Positions 14,943-23,217 of a stretch of DNA of 64,000 bases are shown here, piece by piece. The notes under the pieces are model-generated. The model searched no databases. It saw nothing but the letters and a program-made list of their open reading frames with translations, and had not been told where the DNA came from. Source of the stretch: Neobacillus niacini (GTDB taxonomy: Bacteria > Bacillota > Bacilli > Bacillales > Cytobacillaceae); assembly GCF_023715415.1 (NCBI RefSeq), contig NZ_JAMBOB010000006.1, forward strand, positions 248,001 through 312,000, written 5' to 3'. The translations under genes were made by a program, and so were the position numbers. Position 1 is the first letter of the stretch. Every line of letters starts with the position of its first letter.

Positions 14943-15419
14943 ATGCATATGCATAAGTTTGAAAAAATTTGGCTTATCTTTGGAATCGGCGCTCTGGTTG
15001 TTTTCTTATCAGTTGTAGGTGTAAGCGCTTTTTACTTAGGTAACAAGCCGCCAAGCTGCTTAACAACTATAGATCCAGAAAAGGTTGATACTCAGGCACC
15101 ATTTGATAAACCAGGATTAAACAAGGTTGAAGGAAAAGAATGGGACTATGAATTAGTGTATGTTGCCTCAGCTTTCTCCTACAATCCGACTGAAGTCGAG
15201 GTTCCACTAGGAGCGAAAGTAAAAGTAATGGCAACAACGAAAGATGTTATTCATGGCTTCCAGGTTGCCGGAACAAATATCAATATGATGCTTGAACCAG
15301 GTTATATAAATGAAATTGTTACAACGTTTGATAAAGAAGGCGAATATTTAGTGGTTTGTAATGAGTACTGTGGTACTGGTCACCACTTAATGAGTTCTAA
15401 GATAAAGGTGGTTAAATAA
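14943..15419 (+). CDS. ba3-type cytochrome c oxidase subunit II
   Basis: A 158-aa CuA subunit with one N-terminal membrane anchor (about residues 9-30) and an extracytoplasmic cupredoxin domain. The binuclear CuA ligands are visible: His in DVIHGFQV, and CNEYCGTGHHLM with Cys, Cys, His and Met in the CxxxCxxxHxxM arrangement. The single helix and short length mark the B-family (ba3) oxidases rather than the two-helix caa3 type. It receives electrons from cytochrome c. Subunit I follows 1 bp later. ATG codons at 14943 and 14949 are both possible starts behind AGAAAGGGG. Confidence 0.93.
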   Translation: MHMHKFEKIWLIFGIGALVVFLSVVGVSAFYLGNKPPSCLTTIDPEKVDTQAPFDKPGLNKVEGKEWDYELVYVASAFSYNPTEVEVPLGAKVKVMATTKDVIHGFQVAGTNINMMLEPGYINEIVTTFDKEGEYLVVCNEYCGTGHHLMSSKIKVVK

Positions 15420-15420
15420 A

Positions 15421-17085
15421 ATGTCTAGCCAAACAACAAAATTAAAAGTTGATCCACGTGATGGAAAGCTTGCGATGGCACACTTTTATGTTGCCTTTAT
15501 TGCTCTTACACTAGGCGGTTTGATGGGATTACTGCAAACCTTGGTTCGTTCGGGCAAATTTGAGCTTCCATGGGGTATTGATTATTATCAAATCTTAACC
15601 GTACATGGCGTCTTAATGGGACTTGTTTTAACAACGTTCTTTATAATGGGCTTTCAATATGCTGCAATCAGTCGTACAGCAGGTACACATTCTCCAGCAG
15701 CACGCCGGATTGGCTGGATTGGCTTCTGGGTAATGACGGTAGGAACCATTATGGCTGCTACAATGGTTTTATTAAAAGAAGCTTCTGTTCTTTATACTTT
15801 CTATGCACCACTAAAAGCGCATTGGATTTTTTACTTAGGTATGACATTTGTTGTGATTGGCAGCTGGCTTGACGGAGCAGCACAAATTATGACTTATGCT
15901 AGATGGCGCAGAGAAAATCCTGGTAAACCAAGCCCACTGTTAAGCTTTATGGCTATTATTAATACAGTAATGTGGATTGTTGCATCACTTGGAGTAGCGG
16001 CAACTGTCTTATTCCAGTTACTGCCTTGGTCTCTTGGATTAGTAGACACAGTAGATGTGTTAGTCAGCCGTACCTTGTTCTGGTATTTCGGACATCCGCT
16101 CGTGTATTTCTGGTTACTACCAGCTTATATGTGCTGGTATGCAATCATTCCAAAAATTATTGGCGGAAAGATCTTCTCAGATTCGTTAGCACGTCTTTCT
16201 TTTATTCTGTTCTTACTTTTCTCAATTCCGGTCGGCTTCCACCATCAATTAACGGAGCCAGGAATTGATCCAGCATGGAAGTTTTTACAGGTAATTCTAA
16301 CCTTTATGGTAATCATTCCATCATTGATGACTGCATTTTCATTGTTTGCAACATTTGAGCGATTTGGCCGCTCTAAAGGGGCAACTGGACTTTTTGGCTG
16401 GTTCAAGGTTTTACCTTGGAAGGATGCTCGTTTTACCGTTCCATTTATTGGGATGGCAAGCTTTATCCCTGCAGGTGCAGGCGGTATTATCAACGCTTCA
16501 AACCAAATGAACCAAGTCGTTCATAATACGATTTGGGTAACAGGTCACTTCCATTTAACTGCTGCAACCTCTGTTGTTTTGACGTTCTTTGGAATTACCT
16601 TTTGGCTTGTTCCTCATTTAACAGGACGTGTCTTAACAAAAGCAATGAACAAATTAGCTATTATTCAAGGTTGGGTTTGGTTTATTGGAATGGCCTTTAT
16701 GTCAGGTGCTATGCACTTCCAAGGACTTCTTGGTGGTCCAAGACGCTCTGCCTACTCAACTTATGGAGATTCAGCTCAAGCAATGGAGTGGATCCCTTAC
16801 CAAATTGCACAAGCCGTAGGCGGATCGATTCTATTCCTTGGAATTATTTTAATGATTATCATCTTTGTTAATCTTGCATTCTTTGCACCTAAAGGAGAAG
16901 AAGAATTCCCTGTAGGTGAAGCAGAAAATCTTGATGAAAAAGCACCAATGATTTTTGAAAACTGGAAATTATGGCTTGGAATCACAGCAGCCCTAATTCT
17001 ATTCGCATACACCATACCGTTTATCGATATGATTCAAAATGCACCTCCAGGCTCACCAGGATTTAAAACATGGGGTTCCTGGTAA
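15421..17085 (+). CDS. ba3-type cytochrome c oxidase subunit I
   Basis: A 554-aa haem-copper oxidase catalytic subunit with about 13 membrane helices. Signature residues include His in TVHGVLMGL (low-spin haem), the CuB-region WYFGHPLVYFWLLPAYM with the H-x3-Y pair, and VTGHFHLTAATS, which supplies further haem and CuB ligands. It reduces O2 to water and pumps protons. Sequence style and the tiny partner subunits place it in the high-affinity B family, useful at low oxygen. It is the last gene of the operon, followed by a terminator. Confidence 0.95.
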   Translation: MSSQTTKLKVDPRDGKLAMAHFYVAFIALTLGGLMGLLQTLVRSGKFELPWGIDYYQILTVHGVLMGLVLTTFFIMGFQYAAISRTAGTHSPAARRIGWIGFWVMTVGTIMAATMVLLKEASVLYTFYAPLKAHWIFYLGMTFVVIGSWLDGAAQIMTYARWRRENPGKPSPLLSFMAIINTVMWIVASLGVAATVLFQLLPWSLGLVDTVDVLVSRTLFWYFGHPLVYFWLLPAYMCWYAIIPKIIGGKIFSDSLARLSFILFLLFSIPVGFHHQLTEPGIDPAWKFLQVILTFMVIIPSLMTAFSLFATFERFGRSKGATGLFGWFKVLPWKDARFTVPFIGMASFIPAGAGGIINASNQMNQVVHNTIWVTGHFHLTAATSVVLTFFGITFWLVPHLTGRVLTKAMNKLAIIQGWVWFIGMAFMSGAMHFQGLLGGPRRSAYSTYGDSAQAMEWIPYQIAQAVGGSILFLGIILMIIIFVNLAFFAPKGEEEFPVGEAENLDEKAPMIFENWKLWLGITAALILFAYTIPFIDMIQNAPPGSPGFKTWGSW

Positions 17086-17103
17086 CAAATACGACTAATA
17101 CAA

Positions 17104-17140
17104 AAAAGGCTTCATTAAAACTGAAGCCTTTTTTTGTTGT
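17104..17140. terminator. Terminator of the oxidase operon
   Basis: AAAAAGGCTTC pairs with GAAGCCTTTTT around ATTAAAACT and is followed by T-rich sequence. The stop codon of the converging exporter gene (17115-17117) lies in the loop, so one hairpin can serve both strands. Confidence 0.85.
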
Positions 17141-18026
17141 TTATTTTAAAAAATGTTTTCGGCAAATTTATTAGAATAACTGACGAAAGAATAATAGCAG
17201 TTCCAATAAATTGTAGAACTCCAAAGTCCTCTTTGTATAAAAAAACACTAAGTAACGTTGCAGCGACAGGCTCCACAGTTGCAATAATAGATGCTTTGCT
17301 GCCCTCCATTTTCTCAAGCCCTTTTGTATAGAATAAGTAAGCCAATACGGTTGGAAACAAGCCTAACCCTATTCCATAAAGAAGGACTTCGCTGTTTATT
17401 AGGATACTTCCTTTTTTAAAAAGATCTGTAAAGAGTAGTAATGCAATGGAAGCAACGAGAAACGTGTAAAAAGTAACAGTAAAGGGGCGATACTTTACTA
17501 AAGCAAATTTACCAAATATAGTGTATAAAGCGTAACCAAAGCCTGCTCCTAGCCCTGTTATTATCCCAACTAGATTCATTGATGGTGTTACCTTCAAATT
17601 AATTCCAACTATCAAAGTGCAGCCTACCAAAGTGCCAATCACTGAAATAATCTTCAAAGCGTCCATTCTTTCCTTTAAAAACAAATATGAAAGGACAACT
17701 ACAAAAGTAGGTGCCGTATAAAGTAAAATAACGGCAAATGATAGACTAAGTTGATTTATAGAAGTGAAATAGCACCAATTAAACAATACAATACTAAATA
17801 TCCCTGTTCCAATAAAGTATTTGCTATCTCGCAAATGTATCTTCATTTGTCCTGGATATTTTAGCAAACCAATCATCCCTAGCATTAATACGGCTGTTAC
17901 TACTCTAATTGTAACGATTTCCATCGGGGTGAATCCTAAGCTTGCCAGTTTCCTAACAAAAATGGCTATGATTCCCCACATAATTGCGCTGATGGCAATT
18001 AGAATAATAGGTCCTAATTTCCCCAT
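17115..18026 (-). CDS. EamA/DMT family transporter
   Basis: A 303-aa inner-membrane protein with ten predicted helices in two EamA repeats (about 8-140 and 152-290). It contains the usual EPVAATLLS stretch in the second repeat. The substrate is unknown. The ATG at 18026 follows GGTGGGTAAGGG. It is only distantly like the exporter at 3169-4089. It converges on the oxidase operon and is downstream of ypwA on the same strand. Confidence 0.9.
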   Translation of the reverse strand: MGKLGPIILIAISAIMWGIIAIFVRKLASLGFTPMEIVTIRVVTAVLMLGMIGLLKYPGQMKIHLRDSKYFIGTGIFSIVLFNWCYFTSINQLSLSFAVILLYTAPTFVVVLSYLFLKERMDALKIISVIGTLVGCTLIVGINLKVTPSMNLVGIITGLGAGFGYALYTIFGKFALVKYRPFTVTFYTFLVASIALLLFTDLFKKGSILINSEVLLYGIGLGLFPTVLAYLFYTKGLEKMEGSKASIIATVEPVAATLLSVFLYKEDFGVLQFIGTAIILSSVILINLPKTFFKINNKKRLQF

Positions 18027-18088
18027 CCCTTACCCACCTTATTAAATAAAGAAGAAGGGCATTTAAGTCTCCCTTCCCCTCTTTATCA

Positions 18089-19597
18089 TTAAATTAGTTG
18101 ATAGACCTTACCATATTTTTCGTACAAATAATCAATAAGATATTGAGCATTTAGACCTTCTCCCGTTACATCATGAAGGATTTCTAACGGTTTTTTCAGT
18201 TTCCCATATTGATGAATATTTTTCGTCAGCCAATCTTTAATAGGCAGCAAATTCCCTTCTTCTAACAGTTGGTCAAAGTTTGGCAGATCCTCAAGCATCT
18301 TATGCTTAAATTGAGCCGCATACATGTATCCCAGTGCATACGATGGGAAATATCCAAAGCTTCCCCCTGCCCAGTGAACATCCTGCAATACGCCTCTAGC
18401 ATCATTCTCTGGAGTAACCCCTAAATATTCTTGATATAATTGATTCCAAACCTGTGGAAGGTCCTTAACCTCTATTTCACCATTGAAAAGACCCTTTTCA
18501 ATTTCATATCGAATAATAATATGGAGAGGATACGTTAATTCATCTGCTTCGATTCTAATAAGCGAAGGCTTCGATTCATTTATTCCTCTGTAGAATTCTT
18601 CAATTGAAACGGCATCAAACTGACCGGTTGCATATGTTTTCAATAATTCATAATTATTTTTCCAAAAAGAAAAACTGCGACCTACGATATTTTCATAGAA
18701 AAGAGATTGCGACTCGTGAATTCCCATCGATGTTCCAGTACATAAAGGTGTGCCAATTAAATCTTTTGAAAGATTTTGTTCGTATAATGCATGACCTCCT
18801 TCGTGAATCGTACCGAAAACAGCTGTACGGAAATCTTGTTCATCATAGTTTGTTGTTACCCGGACATCACCTGGATTTAATCCAGTTGCAAAGGGATGAA
18901 CCGTTTCATCAAGTCTGCCTGCGTCAAAGTTGTAACCCATTTTCCCAAGAATTTCTAAACTTAATGCACGCTGGTCTTCCTTTTTAAAAGTTTTAAAAAG
19001 AAACTCTGTCTGCGGTTTATTTGGTGAGTCAGCAATCTGTTTGACCAACGGAACTATTTTCTCCCTTAAATCGCCAAATACCTGATCAAGGACTTCTACG
19101 GTCATACCAGGCTCATATAAATCTAGCAGGACATCGTAGCTATTTCCTTTATACCCCCAATAATTGATAAACCTCTTCGTCGTTTCTACCAGCTTCTCAA
19201 GGTAAGGTCTGAACAGATTAAAATCCGACTTTTCTTTTGCCTGCTCCCAGACCGATTCTGCCTTGGACTGCAAAATGACATACTCCTTATATTCCTCCGC
19301 AGGAATTTTTTTGTTGCGCTCGTATTCTTTTTTACATTCCTCAAGAATTTTACGTGTGGTTTCAGAAAGTTCATTTTTAGTTAGTGTTGCTATGTACGCT
19401 GCCATATCCTCAGATGTGGACATTTTAAAAACCTCAGCTGAAAGCATGCCAATTACTTCAGAACGTTGATCCATACCTTGCTTTGGAGCCCCAGTCCGCA
19501 AATCCCAATAAATCAATCCCAGTGCCTCATTATAGGCACTCATCTTCTTTACATATTCTAAAAACTTCTTTTCAACTTGCTCTGGTGTCAGGCTCAT
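18089..19597 (-). CDS. ypwA: M32 family metallocarboxypeptidase (Taq-type)
   Basis: A 502-aa cytoplasmic zinc carboxypeptidase, which releases C-terminal residues from peptides. The metal motif HEGGH is present in FGTIHEGGHALYEQ (about residue 260), with the family motifs GTSMGIHESQS and IRIEADELTYPLHII. Length agrees with the family (about 500 aa). The ATG at 19597 follows AAGGGGGAGTTAGT. The gene order with bpsA is as in B. subtilis; a weak GAAGGG/CCCTTC hairpin at 18050-18077 may end the transcript. Confidence 0.95.
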   Translation of the reverse strand: MSLTPEQVEKKFLEYVKKMSAYNEALGLIYWDLRTGAPKQGMDQRSEVIGMLSAEVFKMSTSEDMAAYIATLTKNELSETTRKILEECKKEYERNKKIPAEEYKEYVILQSKAESVWEQAKEKSDFNLFRPYLEKLVETTKRFINYWGYKGNSYDVLLDLYEPGMTVEVLDQVFGDLREKIVPLVKQIADSPNKPQTEFLFKTFKKEDQRALSLEILGKMGYNFDAGRLDETVHPFATGLNPGDVRVTTNYDEQDFRTAVFGTIHEGGHALYEQNLSKDLIGTPLCTGTSMGIHESQSLFYENIVGRSFSFWKNNYELLKTYATGQFDAVSIEEFYRGINESKPSLIRIEADELTYPLHIIIRYEIEKGLFNGEIEVKDLPQVWNQLYQEYLGVTPENDARGVLQDVHWAGGSFGYFPSYALGYMYAAQFKHKMLEDLPNFDQLLEEGNLLPIKDWLTKNIHQYGKLKKPLEILHDVTGEGLNAQYLIDYLYEKYGKVYQLI

Positions 19598-19791
19598 ACT
19601 AACTCCCCCTTTTTAATAACCATTTGTATTTTATCATATTTTTCTGAAAATCTAAGAATAAAAAAAACAACAGAAATAAATTCTGTTGTAAAATAAATTT
19701 AGGGAAAGAGGATGTTTCCTGAAAAATAAAAAAGGTAAGTAAAATGTTTTAGAGAAGTTAAATATGTTCAATAAGGTTTAGAGCAACCTTA

Positions 19792-20025
19792 TTATTTTTT
19801 ACCGATAGATACCTTCCAAACCTCCGGACCTTCTTCAAGGTATTCCCAAGAAAATTGTTCCGGTCTTTCCATCATAAACTGATACTGAAGTGGTCTTGGA
19901 TCATGGTCATTTACAATTTGCATAAATTCTCCAGATTTTAATTCATCAAAACCTTTAAATATAGTTGAATGTTTTTCACGTGGTGGAAAATCTGGTACAT
20001 GAATAATCGTTGCGAATGTTTGCAT
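19792..20025 (-). CDS. DUF2249 domain protein, 77 aa
   Basis: A small TusA-like-fold protein of the DUF2249 family; the NDHDPRPLQYQF motif is typical. Members often cluster with NO and anaerobic respiration genes and have been linked to iron or sulfur handling, without a proven reaction. The ATG follows AAGGAGTGAAAAGG. A Crp/Fnr-type box (20090-20105) lies about 41 bp upstream of the start expected from TATAAT (20068-20063). Two further DUF2249 genes lie 1.1 kb away on the other strand. Confidence 0.88.
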   Translation of the reverse strand: MQTFATIIHVPDFPPREKHSTIFKGFDELKSGEFMQIVNDHDPRPLQYQFMMERPEQFSWEYLEEGPEVWKVSIGKK

Positions 20026-20062
20026 TCCTTTTCACTCCTTTTATTTTGCTAACTTCTTTTTT

Positions 20063-20105
20063 ATTATAGAAAATTTGTATTCACTCCATAGTGCTAACTA
20101 TCACA
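20063..20105 (-). promoter_or_regulatory. Crp/Fnr-type box and -10 of the DUF2249 gene
   Basis: On the minus strand TGTGA-TAGTTA-GCACT (20105-20090) is followed by a consensus TATAAT (20068-20063). The spacing puts the box centre at about -41.5, as in class II Crp/Fnr-activated promoters. There is no good -35 hexamer, as expected for an activator-dependent promoter. Confidence 0.6.
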
Positions 20106-20151
20106 CCTACAGGATGATTTTGCTAATAGTTACTGAAAGGAGAAAAATAGT

Positions 20152-20301
20152 ATGAAAGAATTGGTTGGCTATTGTACGACATGCCGAAAAGAGATTTATT
20201 GTTTAGATGGCTTTTTTAACGGTATACAATCTGATGACCGAAAGATGTATTGCTTTGAATGCTTCGAAGAACCTATTCATAAAGAAGATCCGCAAGATTA
20301 A
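20152..20301 (+). CDS. Small CxxC zinc-binding-type protein, 49 aa
   Basis: MKELVGYCTTCRKEIYCLDG begins the protein and MYCFECFEEPIHKEDPQD ends it. Two CxxC pairs 24 residues apart suggest one structural zinc site, with an extra Cys17. The ATG follows AAAGGAGAAAAATAG. It is divergent from the DUF2249 gene and upstream of the Crp/Fnr-type regulator, but has its own terminator. I do not recognise a named family. Confidence 0.75.
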   Translation: MKELVGYCTTCRKEIYCLDGFFNGIQSDDRKMYCFECFEEPIHKEDPQD

Positions 20302-20318
20302 ATCAGCGGATCTTTTTA
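20287..20318 (+). terminator. Intrinsic terminator overlapping the 3' end of the 49-aa gene
   Basis: GATCCGC (20287-20293), inside the last codons, pairs with GCGGATC (20306-20312) and is followed by TTTTTATT. The regulator gene downstream therefore needs its own promoter. Confidence 0.8.
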
Positions 20319-20429
20319 TTGAGAATTATTTTCAAGAAACTACTTATCTATGATGGAGGTCACATATTTGTTTTTCAATCACTGCTAAAATGAAGGTAAT
20401 TAAGAATTACTAATACGTAGGTGATGTTA

Positions 20430-21122
20430 ATGAAGCAAGAGGACATAAACAAAAGATTAGCAGATGTCCCCCTATTCAAAGAATTATCTGATGAAGAACT
20501 GGAGCCTTTCATAAATATTGCATTAACTCGCTTTTATAAGCAGAAGATGTATGTATTTATGCAGGATGATCCACTTGACCGGGTTTTTTTTATCCACTCT
20601 GGAAAAATAAAAATCTATAAAACAGATTTTTCTGGCAAGGAACAAATTGTTTCCATACTCGAACCGGGTGAGATGTTTCCACATGCTGGATTTTTCCGGG
20701 AAGGAAACTTTCCTGCACATGCAGAGGTTTTAGAAGAGGCAAATCTTATTGTCATCCCAATCGACAAATTTCAAGAAACACTTATTGCTAATCCCGAGCT
20801 CTGCATTAAGCTTTTTAAAGTGTTAGGGGAAAAAATTGTCGACCTTCAAGGCAGATTAGAGGCGCAAGTCCTCCATAACACCTTTGAACAAATCGTATTA
20901 CTTCTTATTAGACTATGTCAGTCAAACGGTGAACAGGTTGGTAGCAGATATCAGCTAACAACACAATTTACAAATCGAGAGCTGGCAAACATGATTGGCA
21001 CTTCAAGAGAAACCGTCAGCAGAACGATTAACCATTTAAAAAAGAAAAACTATATTAACCAACGCGAAGATGGACTCTATTTAATCGACCGTGAAGCACT
21101 GGAGCAGGAAGTATTTTATTAA
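20430..21122 (+). CDS. Crp/Fnr family transcription regulator (first of two)
   Basis: A 230-aa protein: N-terminal cyclic-nucleotide-binding-like domain (about 10-125), dimer helix (LGEKIVDLQGRLEAQ) and C-terminal winged helix with recognition segment GTSRETVSRTINHLKK (about 185-200). The cluster of N-terminal cysteines that binds the iron-sulfur centre in FNR is absent; only two isolated Cys occur, so it may sense NO, haem or another small ligand. The ATG at 20430 uses TAGGTGAT as ribosome site. It heads an apparent five-gene operon ending at 23184 and closely resembles the regulator at 32590. Confidence 0.9.
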   Translation: MKQEDINKRLADVPLFKELSDEELEPFINIALTRFYKQKMYVFMQDDPLDRVFFIHSGKIKIYKTDFSGKEQIVSILEPGEMFPHAGFFREGNFPAHAEVLEEANLIVIPIDKFQETLIANPELCIKLFKVLGEKIVDLQGRLEAQVLHNTFEQIVLLLIRLCQSNGEQVGSRYQLTTQFTNRELANMIGTSRETVSRTINHLKKKNYINQREDGLYLIDREALEQEVFY

Positions 21123-21147
21123 AAAATTATTTAGGAGTTGTTTAGTT

Positions 21148-21381
21148 ATGGAACAGAAGATTATTGAGCTAGATGTTAGGGAAGATTTAAAGAATAAGAT
21201 TGAACCTTTCCAAAAAATTATGGAAGCCATTAAAGAAGTGAAAGATAACGATATCTTTATTCTCCATGCCCCATTCAAGCCTGTTCCCTTATTTGCAGTT
21301 TTAAAAGCAAAAGGCTTTAGCCACGAGGCAGAGGAAATCGATGCGAAGCATTGGAAAGTTACATTCACTAAGAATGCCTAA
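21148..21381 (+). CDS. DUF2249 domain protein, 77 aa
   Basis: Second DUF2249 member in the region. The sequence ELDVREDLKNKIEPF leads into a TusA-like alpha/beta fold, with HAPFKPVPLFAVLKAKGF in the place of the DPRPL loop. It has no cysteine, so a TusA-style persulfide relay is unlikely. The ATG at 21148 follows TTAGGAGTTG; the frame is open further upstream inside the regulator gene but that is not used. It is 25 bp downstream of the regulator in the operon. Confidence 0.85.
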   Translation: MEQKIIELDVREDLKNKIEPFQKIMEAIKEVKDNDIFILHAPFKPVPLFAVLKAKGFSHEAEEIDAKHWKVTFTKNA

Positions 21382-21405
21382 TTTCATAAAGAAAGGTGAT
21401 TCAAT

Positions 21406-21612
21406 ATGATACTTGATAATCGAGGTTTAGAACCGCCACAGCCGATGATGAGAACTCTTGCAGCCTTAGAAAATTTAGGCGAGGGTGAGGTTTTAACTAT
21501 TATTAATGATAGAAGACCCATGTTCCTTTATGAGCAGCTAGAGGAACTCGGCTACAAGCAGCGTACAGAACCACAAAACGATGGAAGTTTCAAAATTGAA
21601 ATTTTCCGATAA
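21406..21612 (+). CDS. DUF2249 domain protein, 68 aa
   Basis: Third DUF2249 member. It starts MILDNRGLEPPQPMMRTLAA, the classic family opening (D-x-R-G-L-E-P-P-x-P), and contains INDRRPMFLYEQLEELGY, the DPRPL-type loop. It is a compact TusA-like fold without cysteine. The ATG follows AAAGGTGAT. It lies 24 bp after the previous DUF2249 gene and 14 bp before the membrane protein. Two unequal members in one operon may act as a heterodimer; this is inference. Confidence 0.88.
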   Translation: MILDNRGLEPPQPMMRTLAALENLGEGEVLTIINDRRPMFLYEQLEELGYKQRTEPQNDGSFKIEIFR

Positions 21613-21626
21613 GAAGGTGAAAGAGT

Positions 21627-22871
21627 ATGCTTCCTAACACGATGGGAAGTGAAACAAATATTAAGCTTCCATTCTCATTTATTATTTTCAGTTTACTAGC
21701 ACTTGTGATATCTCAAATCCTTTTGCTCGTAAACGGACAAATGGTTGTGAATGGCAGCTTCCGTATTCCAGCAATCTGGTCTGCAGCCCATTTACTCATC
21801 TTGGGGTGGGCGCTTATGGTAGCGATGGGTGCGATGTATCAGCTAGTTCCCGTTGCTTTCTTAACAAAAATATGGAATGAAAAATTTGGATTTATTCAGT
21901 TTTTTGTCACTGCAATAGGAATTGCTTCTTTTTCTTGGATGTTATATGTATCGCCACAGAATGCATTGCTACCAGGTGTTTTCATGTTGCTAGGTATCTT
22001 AATGTTCTTATTTCAAATGTTTATGACACTAAGAAAGCAGGCGAAACCAAATATCCTGACAGCCTTTGTCGGTAGTGCGCTTGTATGTTTATTTTTAACA
22101 ATATTCTTGGGAATTACTTTAATATATTCCCTTCAAACAGGTTTTGGTGCTGAATACTATCAAGCAATCTTTAAAAGTCATCTATTAATGGGAGTTACTG
22201 GCTGGTTTACACTATTAATTTTCGGTTTTTCTTATAAAATGGCTCCTATGTTTTCCTTATCACACGGGTTTCCAATGGTTCACGCTCGATATGTATATGG
22301 CTTTTATATTTCTGGACTAGTAATCACTCTGATTTCCTTTTTTAGTGATAATAGTTACCTGTTAAAAGCAGGATTTTTCTTACTGCTTGTTGGATTTTCT
22401 GTTTTCAGCTGGCATGTCTCGATTATTATAAAAAAAAGGCTAAAGAAGAAGCTTGATCATTCATTCTCATATGCTTTAGCAGCCATAGGCTTAGGAAACA
22501 TTGTCCACTTAGCAGCATTTATTGCATTGTGGACGGATCAATTTACAAACCTAATTGGACCATTGGTATACCTTTATTTATTGCTCTGGATTGTCCTAAG
22601 TATTATGGGTTACTTATTTAAAATTGTTCCGTTTTTATGGTGGACGTATAAATACAGTAAAGAAATGGGAAAAAAGGCGGTTCCTTCCCTTAAAGATGTG
22701 ATGAATGAAAAAGTGGTTGTTCCCTTTTTTACTTTATTTGTCATTTCAGTACTTGCTGTTTTTCTTTCTATTATTATTAAAAGCATTCTCCTGTTTAATA
22801 TTGGACAATTTGTATTATCGATTGTTTTTATTGCTATCGCTTTAACGGTTTTGGGTGTACTAAAAAAATAA
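21627..22871 (+). CDS. Polytopic membrane protein, haem-copper-oxidase-like / NnrS-like
   Basis: A 414-aa protein with about 12 transmembrane helices. Histidines occur in membrane segments at AAHLLILGWAL, KSHLLMGVTGW, LSHGFP and NIVHLAAF, reminiscent of the haem-ligand pattern of haem-copper oxidase subunit I and of NnrS, but no complete CuB site is apparent. NnrS-type proteins act against NO stress in denitrifiers; a role in NO or haem metabolism would fit the neighbouring genes. The ATG follows GAAGGTGAAAGAGT. The exact family cannot be settled by eye. Confidence 0.75.
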   Translation: MLPNTMGSETNIKLPFSFIIFSLLALVISQILLLVNGQMVVNGSFRIPAIWSAAHLLILGWALMVAMGAMYQLVPVAFLTKIWNEKFGFIQFFVTAIGIASFSWMLYVSPQNALLPGVFMLLGILMFLFQMFMTLRKQAKPNILTAFVGSALVCLFLTIFLGITLIYSLQTGFGAEYYQAIFKSHLLMGVTGWFTLLIFGFSYKMAPMFSLSHGFPMVHARYVYGFYISGLVITLISFFSDNSYLLKAGFFLLLVGFSVFSWHVSIIIKKRLKKKLDHSFSYALAAIGLGNIVHLAAFIALWTDQFTNLIGPLVYLYLLLWIVLSIMGYLFKIVPFLWWTYKYSKEMGKKAVPSLKDVMNEKVVVPFFTLFVISVLAVFLSIIIKSILLFNIGQFVLSIVFIAIALTVLGVLKK

Positions 22872-22884
22872 CGAGGTGTTTAAG

Positions 22885-23184
22885 ATGAACCTAAAAGAAA
22901 AAGTAGTAGAAGCCTTAAAGAGTGTATATGACCCTGAGTTAAATATTAATGTGGTTGACCTAGGTTTAATTTATAATGTGGAAATTAAAGAAGATAACGA
23001 TGTAGATGTTACGATGACATTAACAACACCTGGTTGTCCACTTCATGATAGTATTACTACTGGCGTTCGCTACGCTGTTCAAGGAATTGAAGAAACTAGA
23101 AATGTTGATGTTAATCTTGTCTGGGAACCTGCATGGTCACCTGAAAAGATGACTCCTGAAGGACTTCGATTATTAGGAAGATAA
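22885..23184 (+). CDS. DUF59 / MIP18-type iron-sulfur assembly factor
   Basis: A 99-aa protein with the family motif YDPELNINVVDLGLIYNVEI and the conserved cysteine in TTPGCPLHDSI, ending VWEPAWSPEKMTPEGLRLLG. Such proteins (SufT/PaaD-like) help to mature or repair iron-sulfur enzymes. It is the last gene of the regulator-DUF2249-DUF2249-membrane protein operon, 13 bp after its neighbour, which suggests Fe-S repair under nitrosative or redox stress. The ATG at 22885 follows GAGGTG; the GTG at 22876 belongs to the ribosome site. Confidence 0.92.
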   Translation: MNLKEKVVEALKSVYDPELNINVVDLGLIYNVEIKEDNDVDVTMTLTTPGCPLHDSITTGVRYAVQGIEETRNVDVNLVWEPAWSPEKMTPEGLRLLGR

Positions 23185-23186
23185 GC

Positions 23187-23216
23187 AAAAGGTCAGCCGC
23201 TACGGCTGACCTTTTA
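23187..23216. terminator. Terminator of the regulator-DUF59 operon
   Basis: AAAAGGTCAGCCG (23187-23199) and CGGCTGACCTTTT (23203-23215) form a 13-bp perfect stem with a 3-nt loop. It also faces the end of ypvA. Confidence 0.9.
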
Positions 23217-23217
23217 C

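Noticed and set aside
15972..16268. Additional frames inside the subunit I gene
   Set aside because: They are shadow frames of a strongly conserved oxidase gene with no ribosome sites of their own.
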